DNA of 64,000 bases from Thiotrichaceae bacterium UBA4486 (GTDB lineage Bacteria > Pseudomonadota > Gammaproteobacteria > Eutrophobiales > Eutrophobiaceae): NCBI GenBank assembly GCA_002389045.1, contig DGNS01000009.1:513608-577607 (forward strand). Reading direction: 5' to 3'. The position numbers and the translations under genes were made by a program. A model generated the notes under the pieces. It worked only from the letters and a program-made list of their open reading frames with translations, was not told the origin of the DNA and did not search any database. Positions 8,590-17,512 of this stretch are shown one piece after another. Each line of letters opens with the position of its first letter. Positions within the stretch are counted from its first letter, which is position 1.

Positions 8590-10254
8590 CTATTTGGACA
8601 AGCGCTTGTAATGCATCCGGTGCGGTGTTGCATCCTCGCCCTTGCGGCTGATGAAATCCTCGTGGTAATCGCTGAAATTGCCCTCAAAAAACACAACTTC
8701 GCTGTCGCCCTCAAAAGCCAGTATGTGCGTGGCAATGCGATCCAGAAACCAGCGATCATGGGATATCACCATGGCGCAGCCGGGAAAGGCCAGTAACGCT
8801 TCTTCCAGAGCGCGCAGGGTTTCCACGTCGAGATCGTTGGAAGGTTCGTCCAGCAACAGTACGTTGGCACCCTGTTTCAGGGTATTGGCCAGATGCAGGC
8901 GGCCGCGTTCACCGCCGGACAGATCGCCGACACGTTTTTGCTGGTCCGATCCCTTGAAATTAAAACGGCCGACATAGGCGCGTGAATTCACTTCGTAGTT
9001 ACCGATCACGAGGTTGTCCTGGCCGTTGGATACCGCCTCCCAGACCGTTTTGTTGTCATCCAGATCCTCGCGACTCTGTTCCACGTAGGCGATCTGCACC
9101 GTATCACCAATGTGGATCTCGCCGGTATCCGGTTGTTCGGTCCCGTTAATCATGCGAAACAGTGTTGACTTGCCGGCGCCGTTACCGCCAATGATGCCGA
9201 CAATGGCGCCTTTGGGCATGGAAAAGCCCAGGTCCTCGATCAGGACCTTGCCGGCAAAGCCCTTGGTGACATGCTCGAAATCAATCACGCGATCGCCCAG
9301 TCGCTCACCCGGCGGTATATAGATTTCGTTGGTTTCGCTGCGCTTTTGAAATTCCTGTGAATTCATTTCCTCGAATCGGGCCAGTCGCGCCTTGCTCTTG
9401 CTGTGCCGGCCTTTAGGCGCGGTGCGCACCCATTCCAGTTCCTGCTTCATGGCTTTCTGCCGGGCTGACTCGGCGCGTTCTTCGTGTTCCAGCCGTTGCT
9501 CCTTGTTCTCCAGCCATTGCGAGTAATTACCTTCAAAGGGGATCCCGTGTCCGCGGTCAAGTTCCAGGATCCAGCCGGCCACGTTATCGAGAAAATACCG
9601 GTCGTGGGTCACGGCGACCACGGTGCCGTTGAAGTCGGCCAGAAAGCGTTCCAGCCAGAATACGGATTCGGCATCGAGGTGGTTGGTGGGTTCATCGAGC
9701 AGCAGCATGTCGGGACGCGAGAGCAACAACCGGCACAGCGCCACGCGGCGTTTTTCACCGCCGGAAAGGGTTTCGATACGGGCATCCCAGGGCGGCAGAC
9801 GCAGGGCATCGGCGGCGCGTTCCAGTGTGTTATCAAGATTATGAGCATCCCAGGCCTCGATGATCGTTTCACACTTTTCCTGTTGCTTCGCCAGCGCGTC
9901 AAAGTCGGCGTTCTCATCAGCATATGCGGCATAGATGGATTCCAGTTCGTGCAGCGCATCCAGCGGCTCGCGGATGCCATCCTCGACATTGCCGCGCACA
10001 TCCTTGCTGGCATCCAGTTGCGGCTCCTGCGGCAGAAAGCCCACTTTGATATCGGGCATCGGCCGCGCCTCGCCATGAATATCGGTATCCACGCCGGCCA
10101 TGATCTTCAGCAGTGTGGATTTACCCGAACCGTTCAGGCCCAGCACACCGATCTTGGCGCCGGGAAAGAAGGAAAGAGAGATATCTTTGAGAATTTCGCG
10201 TTTCGGCGGGACGATCTTGCCGACGCCGATCATGGTGTAAACGTATTGTGCCAT
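8590..10254 (-). CDS. ettA: Energy-dependent translational throttle protein EttA
   Basis: A 554-residue ABC-F protein matching EttA from the first residues (MAQYVYTMIGVGKIVPPKREILKDISLSFFPG shape). Both nucleotide sites are complete: GLNGSGKST, LSGGEKRRVALCRLL, LLLDEPTNHLD, then GGNGAGKST, LSGGERGRLHLANTL and LLLDEPSNDLD. The linker WVRTAPKGRHSKSKARL is the EttA-type P-site tRNA interaction motif region. EttA binds the ribosomal E site and gates the first peptide bond according to the ADP/ATP ratio. It is a single gene with about 330 bp of upstream intergenic DNA holding a heptamer array. Confidence 0.95.
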   Translation of the reverse strand: MAQYVYTMIGVGKIVPPKREILKDISLSFFPGAKIGVLGLNGSGKSTLLKIMAGVDTDIHGEARPMPDIKVGFLPQEPQLDASKDVRGNVEDGIREPLDALHELESIYAAYADENADFDALAKQQEKCETIIEAWDAHNLDNTLERAADALRLPPWDARIETLSGGEKRRVALCRLLLSRPDMLLLDEPTNHLDAESVFWLERFLADFNGTVVAVTHDRYFLDNVAGWILELDRGHGIPFEGNYSQWLENKEQRLEHEERAESARQKAMKQELEWVRTAPKGRHSKSKARLARFEEMNSQEFQKRSETNEIYIPPGERLGDRVIDFEHVTKGFAGKVLIEDLGFSMPKGAIVGIIGGNGAGKSTLFRMINGTEQPDTGEIHIGDTVQIAYVEQSREDLDDNKTVWEAVSNGQDNLVIGNYEVNSRAYVGRFNFKGSDQQKRVGDLSGGERGRLHLANTLKQGANVLLLDEPSNDLDVETLRALEEALLAFPGCAMVISHDRWFLDRIATHILAFEGDSEVVFFEGNFSDYHEDFISRKGEDATPHRMHYKRLSK

Positions 10255-10349
10255 TTTGAGATCAGGGAGTTTGCTGTGTGGACGGTAAAATGGTGCGCAT
10301 TATGTCGATTTCAGCCGGATCCGGCAATGAGTGATGATCGGAAAACACC

Positions 10350-10412
10350 ATTCAACGTTCAAGGTTCACCGTTCACTGTTCATCGTTGACTGTTCACTGT
10401 TCACTGTTCACA
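10350..10412. repeat. Heptanucleotide tandem array (GTTCACT type), 9 units
   Basis: Nine 7-bp units in register: ATTCAAC, GTTCAAG, GTTCACC, GTTCACT, GTTCATC, GTTGACT, GTTCACT x2, GTTCACA. It lies in the 333-bp gap between divergent ettA and the patatin gene. The unit shares GTT...CT with the array at 5633-5709, so both belong to one family. Confidence 0.85.
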
Positions 10413-10557
10413 TTGTGTATCGCCCCCATGCGCCCGGAAACATGACAGAACCCAGGTTCACAGCCAGAATAGCATCAATCCGGATCATTCAGTTTCCTCA
10501 CCGGCAATACTTTGTAACCAAAACTTCATTGTTCTAATCTTCTGTTTTTGCTTTAAT

Positions 10558-10572
10558 TTGTGCATTGCACAA
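10558..10572. promoter_or_regulatory. 15-bp palindrome upstream of the patatin gene
   Basis: TTGTGCATTGCACAA is a perfect 7-bp inverted repeat around one base, 15 nt before the ATG at 10588. It is a good candidate operator. TGCA-rich inverted repeats of this type are known near polyhydroxyalkanoate genes controlled by PhaR; that link is only a suggestion. Confidence 0.5.
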
Positions 10573-10587
10573 TCATGGGAGTTGTCT

Positions 10588-11619
10588 ATGAGCAGGGAAA
10601 AATCCATCAGTGTCGCCCTGCAGGGCGGCGGTTCTCACGGCGCCTTTACCTATGGTGTTCTTTCGCGACTTGCCGAAGATCCGCGGTTGCGGATAGATGC
10701 TATCAGCGGCACCAGTTCCGGAGCGGTCAATGGCTGCCTGCTTTGCGACGGTCTGTCAGGTGGTAATGACGGCGCGCGGGCTGTCGAACGGATGGATGCA
10801 TTCTGGGATGACCTCGGTAAAACCTTTAACCGCATTTTCAAGCCCTGTTACGACATTTCCGATTCGCCACTACTGAACATAGATCGCGGCTCACTTAATC
10901 TCGATATGTTCCTGCAGTTGACCCGGTATTTCGCACCTTACGTCTTCAACCCGGCGGATCTGAACCCCCTGCGCCAGTTACTGGAAAAACACATCGATTT
11001 CGGACGGCTGATCCGCAATGAAAGCCCGCACTGTTTTGTCGCCGCAACCAGCGTGCAAACCGGCAAGCTCAGGATCTTCAGACGCCAGGAGCTCAGCGTT
11101 GATCACATTCTGGCATCGGCCTGCCTCCCGTCACTACACCATGCCGTTAAAATCGATAACGAGAATTTCTGGGACGGCGGCTTTGCCGGCAACCCGCCGG
11201 TGTTTCCACTGATATTCGAGGGCGATGCCACCGACATCATTATTGTCATTGTCCATCCGCTGCAGCGCGAGGAACTGCCGGGAACTGTAGAAACGATCCG
11301 GGCGCGATTCAGCGAAATTGCATTCAGCGCCAGTTTTCTCAGGGAAATGCGCGCCATTGCTTTTTCCAGGCGTTACATCCGGGAAAACTGGCGGCCCATG
11401 GGCGCACTGGAAAAACGCTTGAGCAAACTGCGCATTCACGTCATTCATGGTGATGAATACATTGCTAAACTGTCACCGCAAAGCCGTTACGAGGCCTCAC
11501 CGGAGATGATCACATGTCTGCGCGCGGTGGGTTACGAATCAGCGGACAGGTGGCTGGAGGAAAACTACAGGCATCTCGGTATCAGCAGCAGTATTGATCT
11601 GGAATCCATGTTTGAGTGA
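10588..11619 (+). CDS. Patatin-like phospholipase
   Basis: A 343-residue lipase of the patatin fold. GGGSHG at residues 13-18 is the oxyanion loop, GTSSG at 41-45 carries the nucleophile Ser43, and DGG at 196-198 supplies the catalytic Asp. The ATG at 10588 is preferred over the upstream TTG because GGGAG lies 7 nt before it. No signal peptide is present, so it acts in the cytoplasm or at the inner face of the membrane, hydrolysing acyl esters; substrate unknown. Related patatin genes are often near PHA metabolism genes, and a PHB-depolymerase-like gene lies at 38295. A palindrome at 10558-10572 could regulate it. Confidence 0.87.
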   Translation: MSREKSISVALQGGGSHGAFTYGVLSRLAEDPRLRIDAISGTSSGAVNGCLLCDGLSGGNDGARAVERMDAFWDDLGKTFNRIFKPCYDISDSPLLNIDRGSLNLDMFLQLTRYFAPYVFNPADLNPLRQLLEKHIDFGRLIRNESPHCFVAATSVQTGKLRIFRRQELSVDHILASACLPSLHHAVKIDNENFWDGGFAGNPPVFPLIFEGDATDIIIVIVHPLQREELPGTVETIRARFSEIAFSASFLREMRAIAFSRRYIRENWRPMGALEKRLSKLRIHVIHGDEYIAKLSPQSRYEASPEMITCLRAVGYESADRWLEENYRHLGISSSIDLESMFE

Positions 11620-11643
11620 GTACACCGTACCGCGTTGATCAGC

Positions 11644-11847
11644 TCAGCGGGACTGCCACCATTGCCGGAATTCGGCGAAGCTGATCATGCCCGTACGATT
11701 GGTGTCAATCTCCTCGAACAGTGCCAGTTTGGCTTTCAGGTCCAGACCCTGCTGCAACTCATCGATCATCTGCTGGAATTCATGCCACTCGATGGTGTCA
11801 TTATCGTTCTTGTCAAACTGATGGAATACGTCCTCTAGTTCACTCAT
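11644..11847 (-). CDS. Two-EF-hand calcium-binding protein
   Basis: A 67-residue acidic protein with two EF-hand loops, DKNDNDTIEWHE (about residues 12-23) and DTNRTGMISFAE (about 48-59), each with the expected final Glu. There is no signal peptide, so a cytosolic calcium buffer or sensor is likely. AGGTGAGA precedes the ATG at a long spacing. It is convergent with the patatin gene (24 bp between stops). No enzymatic partner can be inferred. Confidence 0.8.
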   Translation of the reverse strand: MSELEDVFHQFDKNDNDTIEWHEFQQMIDELQQGLDLKAKLALFEEIDTNRTGMISFAEFRQWWQSR

Positions 11848-12112
11848 GATCAGCGTCTCACCTGATGTTGTCCTGTATATTGCCGTTGATTAAAACATGT
11901 AAATCATGACAGTGAAAGACGGCGTTTACCCGCCGGTGTAAATCAAGTCCGGAAAACCGGGGTTCCGGAAATGCAGAACAGGTATATCATTCGCAAGCAA
12001 CGGCCGGGGCAGGTTATCCTTACCGACGGGTTTGACATCATTGATCACCACTATGGATAAGCGTCGTATCAAAACTCTTCAACAACACCCGGGATCCTTC
12101 CCTTGCAGGCGC

Positions 12113-12919
12113 ATGAGCAGCCACGTCCCGTTTTGCCGCCTGTTGTTCGCGCTGTTGCTGATCACGCTCGATGCGGGCCTTGCGGTCCATGCCCGCGCTA
12201 CAACCACGGATGCGCCCCTGGTGGCCGCCGCCTCGGATTTGCAGTTTGCGCTGCCCCGAATCGTGGCGGCATTTACGGCCGAAACCGGGTTGTCGGTGAG
12301 AGTCAGCTATGGATCGTCGGGAAATTTCGCCCGCCAGATCCGCCAGGGCGCACCGTTTGAGATGTATCTCTCGGCCGACGAACGCTACGTGCTTGACCTT
12401 GCCCGTGACGGTTTCACCCGCGACCGTGGCGCACTCTACGCGCTGGGGCGCATCGTCATCATGGCGCCGTTCGGCTCGCCCCTGGAAGTGGATGAACAAC
12501 TTGATGGTCTGGCGGCCGGGCTGGCGGCTGATAGCATCACACATTTCGCCATAGCCAACCCCGAACATGCACCCTACGGACAACGCGCGCGCGAAGCCTT
12601 GCAGCACCGGCGTCTCTGGTCCGCCATCCATTCGCGCCTGGTGCTCGGAGAGAATGTCAGCCAGGCCGCGCAATTTGCCCTCTCAGGCAATACCCAGGGC
12701 GGGATTATTGCCTACTCGCTGGCACTGGCACCGTCACTGGCGCAACGTGGCAAGCATGCCCTGATCCCGCAGGACTGGCACCAGCCGCTGCGGCAACGAA
12801 TGGTCTTGCTGCCGAATGCCGGTCCCGTTACTGAACGCTTTTATGAATTCCTTCGCCAACCGGCCGCGCGGGCGCTGTTCCATCAGTACGGCTTCGACCT
12901 GCCCGACGGGACGGAATAA
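12113..12919 (+). CDS. modA: Molybdate ABC transporter, periplasmic binding protein ModA
   Basis: A type-2 periplasmic binding protein with LVAAASDLQFALP near the mature start, YGSSGNFARQI (oxyanion-binding serines) and IANPEHAPYGQRAREAL, all characteristic of ModA. The ATG at 12113 gives a clean signal peptide (hydrophobic core FCRLLFALLLITL, cleavage near VHARA); an ATG at 12053 and TTG at 12032 are in frame but give an over-long n-region. It captures molybdate or tungstate in the periplasm for ModBC. First gene of modABC, 11 bp before modB. No ModE box or Moco riboswitch was recognised upstream. Confidence 0.88.
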   Translation: MSSHVPFCRLLFALLLITLDAGLAVHARATTTDAPLVAAASDLQFALPRIVAAFTAETGLSVRVSYGSSGNFARQIRQGAPFEMYLSADERYVLDLARDGFTRDRGALYALGRIVIMAPFGSPLEVDEQLDGLAAGLAADSITHFAIANPEHAPYGQRAREALQHRRLWSAIHSRLVLGENVSQAAQFALSGNTQGGIIAYSLALAPSLAQRGKHALIPQDWHQPLRQRMVLLPNAGPVTERFYEFLRQPAARALFHQYGFDLPDGTE

Positions 12920-12930
12920 AGGACGGCAAG

Positions 12931-13599
12931 ATGGACTGGACCGCCCTCTGGCTTTCACTCCGCCTGGCAGCGCTGACCATTCTCATCCTGCTGCCGGTGG
13001 GCATACTGGCCGGCCGCTGGCTCGCCTGTCATGACTTTCGCGGTAAGGGTGTGGCAGAGGCGCTGGTCGCCCTGCCACTGGTGCTGCCGCCGACCGTGTT
13101 CGGTTACTATCTGCTGGTGATTCTCGGTGCGACCTCGCCGATCGGGCACTGGTGGCAGACCACCTTCGGTCAGCCGCTGGTGTTTACCTTTACCGGCCTG
13201 TTACTGGCGTCGATTATTTTTAACCTGCCGTTTGCCATTCAACCCATTCAGCGCGCCTTCGAGGCCATCCCCGCCGATGTCCGCGAGGCAGCCGCATGCT
13301 GCGGCATGGCGCCCTGGCAGGCCTTACTCAAGGTGGAACTGCCGCTCGCCTGGCCGGGGATCCTCACCGCCATGGTGCTCTCCTTCGCCCATACGCTGGG
13401 CGAATTCGGCATCGTCCTCATGGTTGGCGGTTCGATCCCGGGCGAAACCCGGACTATCGCCATTGCCATTTATGATCGCGTGCAGGCGTTCGACAATGCC
13501 GCCGCCAGTCAGATGTCGGCATTCCTGCTGGCTATTTCGCTGGTCACCATCGCCCTGACTTTTGCCTTCTCGCGGCGCATTGGCCGGCGTCTCGGATGA
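12931..13599 (+). CDS. modB: Molybdate ABC transporter permease ModB
   Basis: A 222-residue inner-membrane permease with about five helices and the cytoplasmic EAA loop (EAAACCGMAPWQALLKVELPLA region), followed by GEFGIVLMVGGSIPGETRTI, a strong ModB signature. Together with ModC it transports molybdate into the cell. It starts 11 bp after modA and its stop overlaps the modC start by 4 bp, so translation is coupled. Confidence 0.92.
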   Translation: MDWTALWLSLRLAALTILILLPVGILAGRWLACHDFRGKGVAEALVALPLVLPPTVFGYYLLVILGATSPIGHWWQTTFGQPLVFTFTGLLLASIIFNLPFAIQPIQRAFEAIPADVREAAACCGMAPWQALLKVELPLAWPGILTAMVLSFAHTLGEFGIVLMVGGSIPGETRTIAIAIYDRVQAFDNAAASQMSAFLLAISLVTIALTFAFSRRIGRRLG

Positions 13600-14723
13600 G
13601 CACCATGTCCGGTCTCCGGGTTAACCTGGCACAGGCGGAACCGATTGCGCTGGCGGCCACGTTCGAATGCGCCGAGGGTGAACTGCATGCGTTGGTCGGT
13701 CCCTCGGGCAGCGGTAAATCCACTGTATTGCGGGCCATCGCCGGCACCTATTCGGCACGCTCCGGCCGTGTCCGTGTCAACGGGGAAGTCTGGCTGGACA
13801 CGGCGGCGGGCATTTGCCTGCCGCCGCACCGTCGTGCCGTCGGTATGGTGTTCCAGAGTTACGCGCTGTTTCCGCATATGACCGCGCTCGGCAACGTGAT
13901 GGCCGCCATGGGCCACATCCCGGCGTCATTGCGTGAATCACGCGGCCGCGAATTGCTGGAACTCGTGCATTTGTCCGGTCTGGAACATCGCCGCCCTGCC
14001 GCGCTGTCCGGCGGCCAGCAACAACGCGTGGCCGTCGCCCGCGCCCTGGCGCGTGAGCCACGTGTGCTGTTACTCGACGAGCCCTTCGCCGCGGTCGATA
14101 AATCAACCCGGCAACGGCTGTACCGGGAAATCGCCGAACTGCGACGCCTGCTGAATATGCCGGTGGTTCTGGTCACGCATGATCTCGACGAGGCCACCAT
14201 GCTCGCCGACCGCATGACCGTCCTGCACCAGGGCCGCTCTCTGCAATGCGGCTCCCCCGAGGAAATCACCCGCCATCCTGCCTCGGCCGAGGTTGCACAC
14301 CTGGTCGATGTTCGCAACGTCTTCAGGGGGTGTATCAGCAGTGACGATCCGCAACATAACCGGCTGACCATCGACTGGAACGGATGCCCGATTGTTGCCG
14401 GGACTAAAGCGGGCCTACGCAGCGGAGACGGCATCACCTGGGCCATCCCCGATGGCTTCATTGTGCTGCACCGCCGCGATCGCCCCTCCCGCGGCGAACA
14501 TGAAAATCCGGTGAGAGGACACATCGAAAGTCTGATTGTGATCGGTCAAACCGCGCACCTGACGCTCAGGCCCGCACACGAACCGGCATTACCGATCCAC
14601 TTTTCGGTGCCGCTGCACGTGGCGCGGCGTAACCGTATTGAAGAAACCGCCGAAGTCACGGTTTCGCTTCTGGCCGAAGGTATCCATATCATGGCCGATA
14701 CCGCGACGGCGGGGGCTGAATAA
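13596..14723 (+). CDS. modC: Molybdate ABC transporter ATPase ModC
   Basis: A 375-residue ABC ATPase with GPSGSGKST (Walker A), LSGGQQQRVAVARAL (signature) and VLLLDEPFAAVD (Walker B), plus the HDLDEA switch. A C-terminal extension (about residues 230-370) has a TOBE/Mop-like oxyanion-sensing domain, as in ModC. ATG overlaps the modB stop (ATGA). The start region reads directly into the ABC core, as usual for the family. Molybdenum supply fits an organism with anaerobic respiratory molybdoenzymes, though none is in the window. Confidence 0.92.
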   Translation: MSTMSGLRVNLAQAEPIALAATFECAEGELHALVGPSGSGKSTVLRAIAGTYSARSGRVRVNGEVWLDTAAGICLPPHRRAVGMVFQSYALFPHMTALGNVMAAMGHIPASLRESRGRELLELVHLSGLEHRRPAALSGGQQQRVAVARALAREPRVLLLDEPFAAVDKSTRQRLYREIAELRRLLNMPVVLVTHDLDEATMLADRMTVLHQGRSLQCGSPEEITRHPASAEVAHLVDVRNVFRGCISSDDPQHNRLTIDWNGCPIVAGTKAGLRSGDGITWAIPDGFIVLHRRDRPSRGEHENPVRGHIESLIVIGQTAHLTLRPAHEPALPIHFSVPLHVARRNRIEETAEVTVSLLAEGIHIMADTATAGAE

Positions 14724-14772
14724 CCGCTTCACCGCCGTAATTGTTCACACAGGATCGCTGATTCCGTTTTTT

Positions 14773-14786
14773 CTGATCCAGATCAA
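14773..14786 (+). promoter_or_regulatory. FNR/Anr box upstream of hemN
   Basis: CTGATccagATCAA differs from the consensus TTGATnnnnATCAA at one base. A -10-like TTTAAT (14809-14814) is centred 32 bp downstream, exactly the spacing of a class II FNR-activated promoter. Predicted start near 14821 places it before the ATG at 14843. Anaerobic activation of hemN by FNR/Anr is established in other proteobacteria. Confidence 0.7.
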
Positions 14787-14842
14787 ACTGCCTGTCCGCC
14801 GGATATTGTTTAATTACAATGTATTTCCACTGTACAGTTGTG

Positions 14843-16231
14843 ATGGAACAATCCGTAATTTTTGACCAGAAACTGCTTGATCGCTACGATCGGCCAGGAC
14901 CGCGTTACACATCGTATCCCTCGGCCGTACAATTCCACGATCTGGACGAAGACCTCTACCGCAAGGTAGTCCGGGAATCCAATGGCGATCCGATCCCGAG
15001 CCCATTGTCACTGTATCTGCACGTTCCGTTCTGCAATACGGTCTGTTACTACTGCGGATGCAACAAGGTCATTACGGCCAACCGGCAGCGCGCGATCCCG
15101 TACCTGGAAAACCTGCAGCGGGAAATCCGGCTGCAGGGCAGTCTGTTTGATCCTGATCGCCAGGTCGAGCAGTTGCACTTCGGCGGCGGCACGCCCACCT
15201 ACCTGTCCAATGAGCAGCTCAGCGAATTAATGGATGTAATAGCGGAGAACTTCAACCTGCACGAAGACGATCTCGGTGAGTATTCCATCGAGATTGATCC
15301 GCGCAGCGTTGACGAGCACACCATACACCTGTTGCGGCTGCTCGGATTCAATCGCATCAGTTTCGGCGTGCAGGACTTTGATCCCGATGTACAAAAAGCA
15401 GTCAACCGCATTCAGTCTTTTGAACAGAGCCGTGATGTGATCAACGCCGCCCGCGCCGCGGAGTTCCTGTCCATCAATATCGATCTCATTTACGGCCTGC
15501 CGTTGCAAACCACGGCATCGTTCGCCAGAACCCTCGAGCGGGTCATCGAGCTCGACCCGGATCGCATCGCTATCTACAACTATGCCCACCTGCCGCACCT
15601 GTTCAAATCGCAAAAACAGATCAATGCCGATGATCTGCCGCCTCCGCAGGAGAAGCTGAACATACTGCAACTGGCCATTCATGAATTAACCGGGGCGGGT
15701 TATATATATATCGGCATGGACCATTTTGCCAAACCGGATAACGAACTGGCTGTTGCCCAGCGCAACGGTGAGCTGTATCGTAATTTCCAGGGCTATTCCA
15801 CCCACGCCCGCTGCGACGTGGTGGGTCTGGGCGTAACCGCCATCGGCAAAGTGGCGAATATATACTGCCAGAACAGGAAAACGCTGGATGAATATGCCGC
15901 GGAAATCAGGCAAGATCACATCCCGGTATTCCGTGGTTTTACCCTCGATTACGACGATCAACTGCGTTCCGATGTGATCAGCCAGTTGATCTGCAATTTT
16001 GACCTGTCCATGTCGATGCTCGAAGACATCTACCGCATCGATTTCAAGTCCTATTTCTCCGAGGAAATCACCTCGCTGAAACAAATGCAGAACGACGGCC
16101 TGGTGGAAATACAGGAAGACCGCATCCGCGTGCTGCCGGCCGGCCGGTTGCTGATCCGCAATATATGCACGGTTTTTGACCGCTATTTGCATGGCAAGGA
16201 AAATCCCGGCAATTTTTCCAAATTAATCTAG
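14843..16231 (+). CDS. hemN: Oxygen-independent coproporphyrinogen III dehydrogenase HemN
   Basis: A 462-residue radical-SAM enzyme. The cluster motif is CNTVCYYCGC after LYLHVPF; GGGTPTYL follows; RISFGVQDFDPDVQKAVNR and the HemN C-terminal domain complete it. It converts coproporphyrinogen III to protoporphyrinogen IX without oxygen. The ATG at 14843 (MEQSVIF) is chosen over 14819 because the predicted FNR-dependent transcription start lies near 14821 and because HemN proteins start at about this point. Anaerobic induction by FNR is expected from the box at 14773-14786. Confidence 0.94.
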   Translation: MEQSVIFDQKLLDRYDRPGPRYTSYPSAVQFHDLDEDLYRKVVRESNGDPIPSPLSLYLHVPFCNTVCYYCGCNKVITANRQRAIPYLENLQREIRLQGSLFDPDRQVEQLHFGGGTPTYLSNEQLSELMDVIAENFNLHEDDLGEYSIEIDPRSVDEHTIHLLRLLGFNRISFGVQDFDPDVQKAVNRIQSFEQSRDVINAARAAEFLSINIDLIYGLPLQTTASFARTLERVIELDPDRIAIYNYAHLPHLFKSQKQINADDLPPPQEKLNILQLAIHELTGAGYIYIGMDHFAKPDNELAVAQRNGELYRNFQGYSTHARCDVVGLGVTAIGKVANIYCQNRKTLDEYAAEIRQDHIPVFRGFTLDYDDQLRSDVISQLICNFDLSMSMLEDIYRIDFKSYFSEEITSLKQMQNDGLVEIQEDRIRVLPAGRLLIRNICTVFDRYLHGKENPGNFSKLI

Positions 16232-16446
16232 CCCGCATTTCTCACCAGCGCTCGTCACCAGGGCGTCAAGGCGCCGGCGTGGCGGGTCGCACGACTGAAG
16301 GACGCTGAGCGGGCGGCGATAGATCTGCTCGGGCATCATCGACAGGTTGGGGTACGGCGACAATGGCAGGGGCTTCGCCCGGGATGGCAAAGAAATTTCT
16401 CCATGATGATAGAGTCGTCAGATCCGGACCCGATATGTACAGCGGT

Positions 16447-17007
16447 TCATTCCCCGGAATGCTCGACAAAAATCAGATCATCAACCGGGAAACCCAACTC
16501 ACGCGCCTGCATCACCAGGTCCTCGACTATGGATGCGTCAAGGCGCGGCTTACGCGCCAGTATCCACAGGTAGGAACGATCCGGACCTGAGACCAGCGAG
16601 TACTGATAGTCCGATTTATCCAGGGCAATGATATTGTAACCGCCGTAGAACGGTCCGAAAAAAGACACCTTCAATTGTCCGACATCAGGGCTTTTAACAA
16701 AATACGCCCGCCCTTCCGCCTCTTCCCAGGCGCCGCTTTTCGCATCATAACCCCGGTTGATTACCCGTACACCGCCATCGTCCCGGAGGCTGTATTCGGC
16801 AGTGATCCGGGTAAGGCCGCGCTCGAAGGAATGGTCCAGCCGGGCAATTTCATACCACTTACCCAGATATCGATCCAGTTCGAACCCGGTCACTGGCTGC
16901 ACGCCCTCGGGTATGTCTGTGCATGCCGTCGCCAGCAGCAGTGCTGATATTGCACCAATGACACCCCTGCAGTTCGTCACCCGACCCTGTCCCCTGTAGT
17001 GAATCAT
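16447..17007 (-). CDS. blc: Outer-membrane lipoprotein lipocalin Blc
   Basis: A 186-residue lipocalin. A signal peptide ends with a lipobox-like LATAC, with Cys29 as the lipidated residue. The mature protein has the lipocalin GKWYEIARLDHSFERGL motif and DKSDYQYSLVSGPDRSYLWILAR typical of bacterial Blc. Blc binds fatty acids or lysophospholipids in the outer membrane and is often stress-induced. An in-frame GTG at 16980 could also start translation. It is 6 bp downstream of the VOC gene and likely in one operon. About 215 bp between it and hemN shows nothing convincing. Confidence 0.9.
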   Translation of the reverse strand: MIHYRGQGRVTNCRGVIGAISALLLATACTDIPEGVQPVTGFELDRYLGKWYEIARLDHSFERGLTRITAEYSLRDDGGVRVINRGYDAKSGAWEEAEGRAYFVKSPDVGQLKVSFFGPFYGGYNIIALDKSDYQYSLVSGPDRSYLWILARKPRLDASIVEDLVMQARELGFPVDDLIFVEHSGE

Positions 17008-17013
17008 GCGCTA

Positions 17014-17307
17014 TTACGGTTTCTTGATGATTTCCACCGTATTGCCGTAGGGGTCGCGAATATACACTGATCGCGTGCCATCGCGATGTTCGGTCAATCG
17101 ACCGAAGTTTTCCGCAGATGCATTTTCGACAGCGAAATGGGGTGGATGCTGTTCGGGTATGACCAGCGCCAGGGAGACATTCGCGAATTCAAGCAATGCC
17201 CAGGAGTCATCCTCATAGGATACTTTCGTATCGAAGTTGTCACAGTACCAGTGTACGGCGGAATGGATGTTATCAACCTGAATGGCAACGTGATGTATTT
17301 TATCCAT
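17014..17307 (-). CDS. VOC/glyoxalase-fold protein
   Basis: A 97-residue single-domain protein: HHVAIQVDNIHSAVHWY at the start and RSVYIRDPYGNTVEIIKKP at the end are typical of the vicinal oxygen chelate superfamily, with metal ligands His and Glu. The ATG at 17307 has GGAG 11 nt upstream and matches the domain start; the longer frame to 17394 is not supported. The family includes glyoxalase I, fosfomycin resistance proteins and dioxygenases; the reaction here is not determined. Probably cotranscribed with blc. Confidence 0.8.
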   Translation of the reverse strand: MDKIHHVAIQVDNIHSAVHWYCDNFDTKVSYEDDSWALLEFANVSLALVIPEQHPPHFAVENASAENFGRLTEHRDGTRSVYIRDPYGNTVEIIKKP

Positions 17308-17512
17308 GATATCAGTTCTCCAGTCGGGGAAGCTCTGACCTGGACAGAGTTCCCTGGTGTATGTTTCCACCGGGCGGCCGGCATACCCCGGCACAGTACA
17401 CCCGGGGTTGTGATCGACTTTTTTCGATCATACCCTTGCAAACCTGTACATGCATAGTCGCAATACGGTCGGCGACAAATAAACTCAGGACCGATAAAGG
17501 TATAATAGTCGA

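Noticed and set aside
11848..12112. Moco riboswitch or ModE box before modABC
   Set aside because: No match to the known consensus; only weak inverted repeats such as TCCGGAA...TTCCGGA were seen.
16266..16469. 67-residue minus-strand frame after blc
   Set aside because: It overlaps the end of blc, has proline-rich low-complexity sequence, and no ribosome site.
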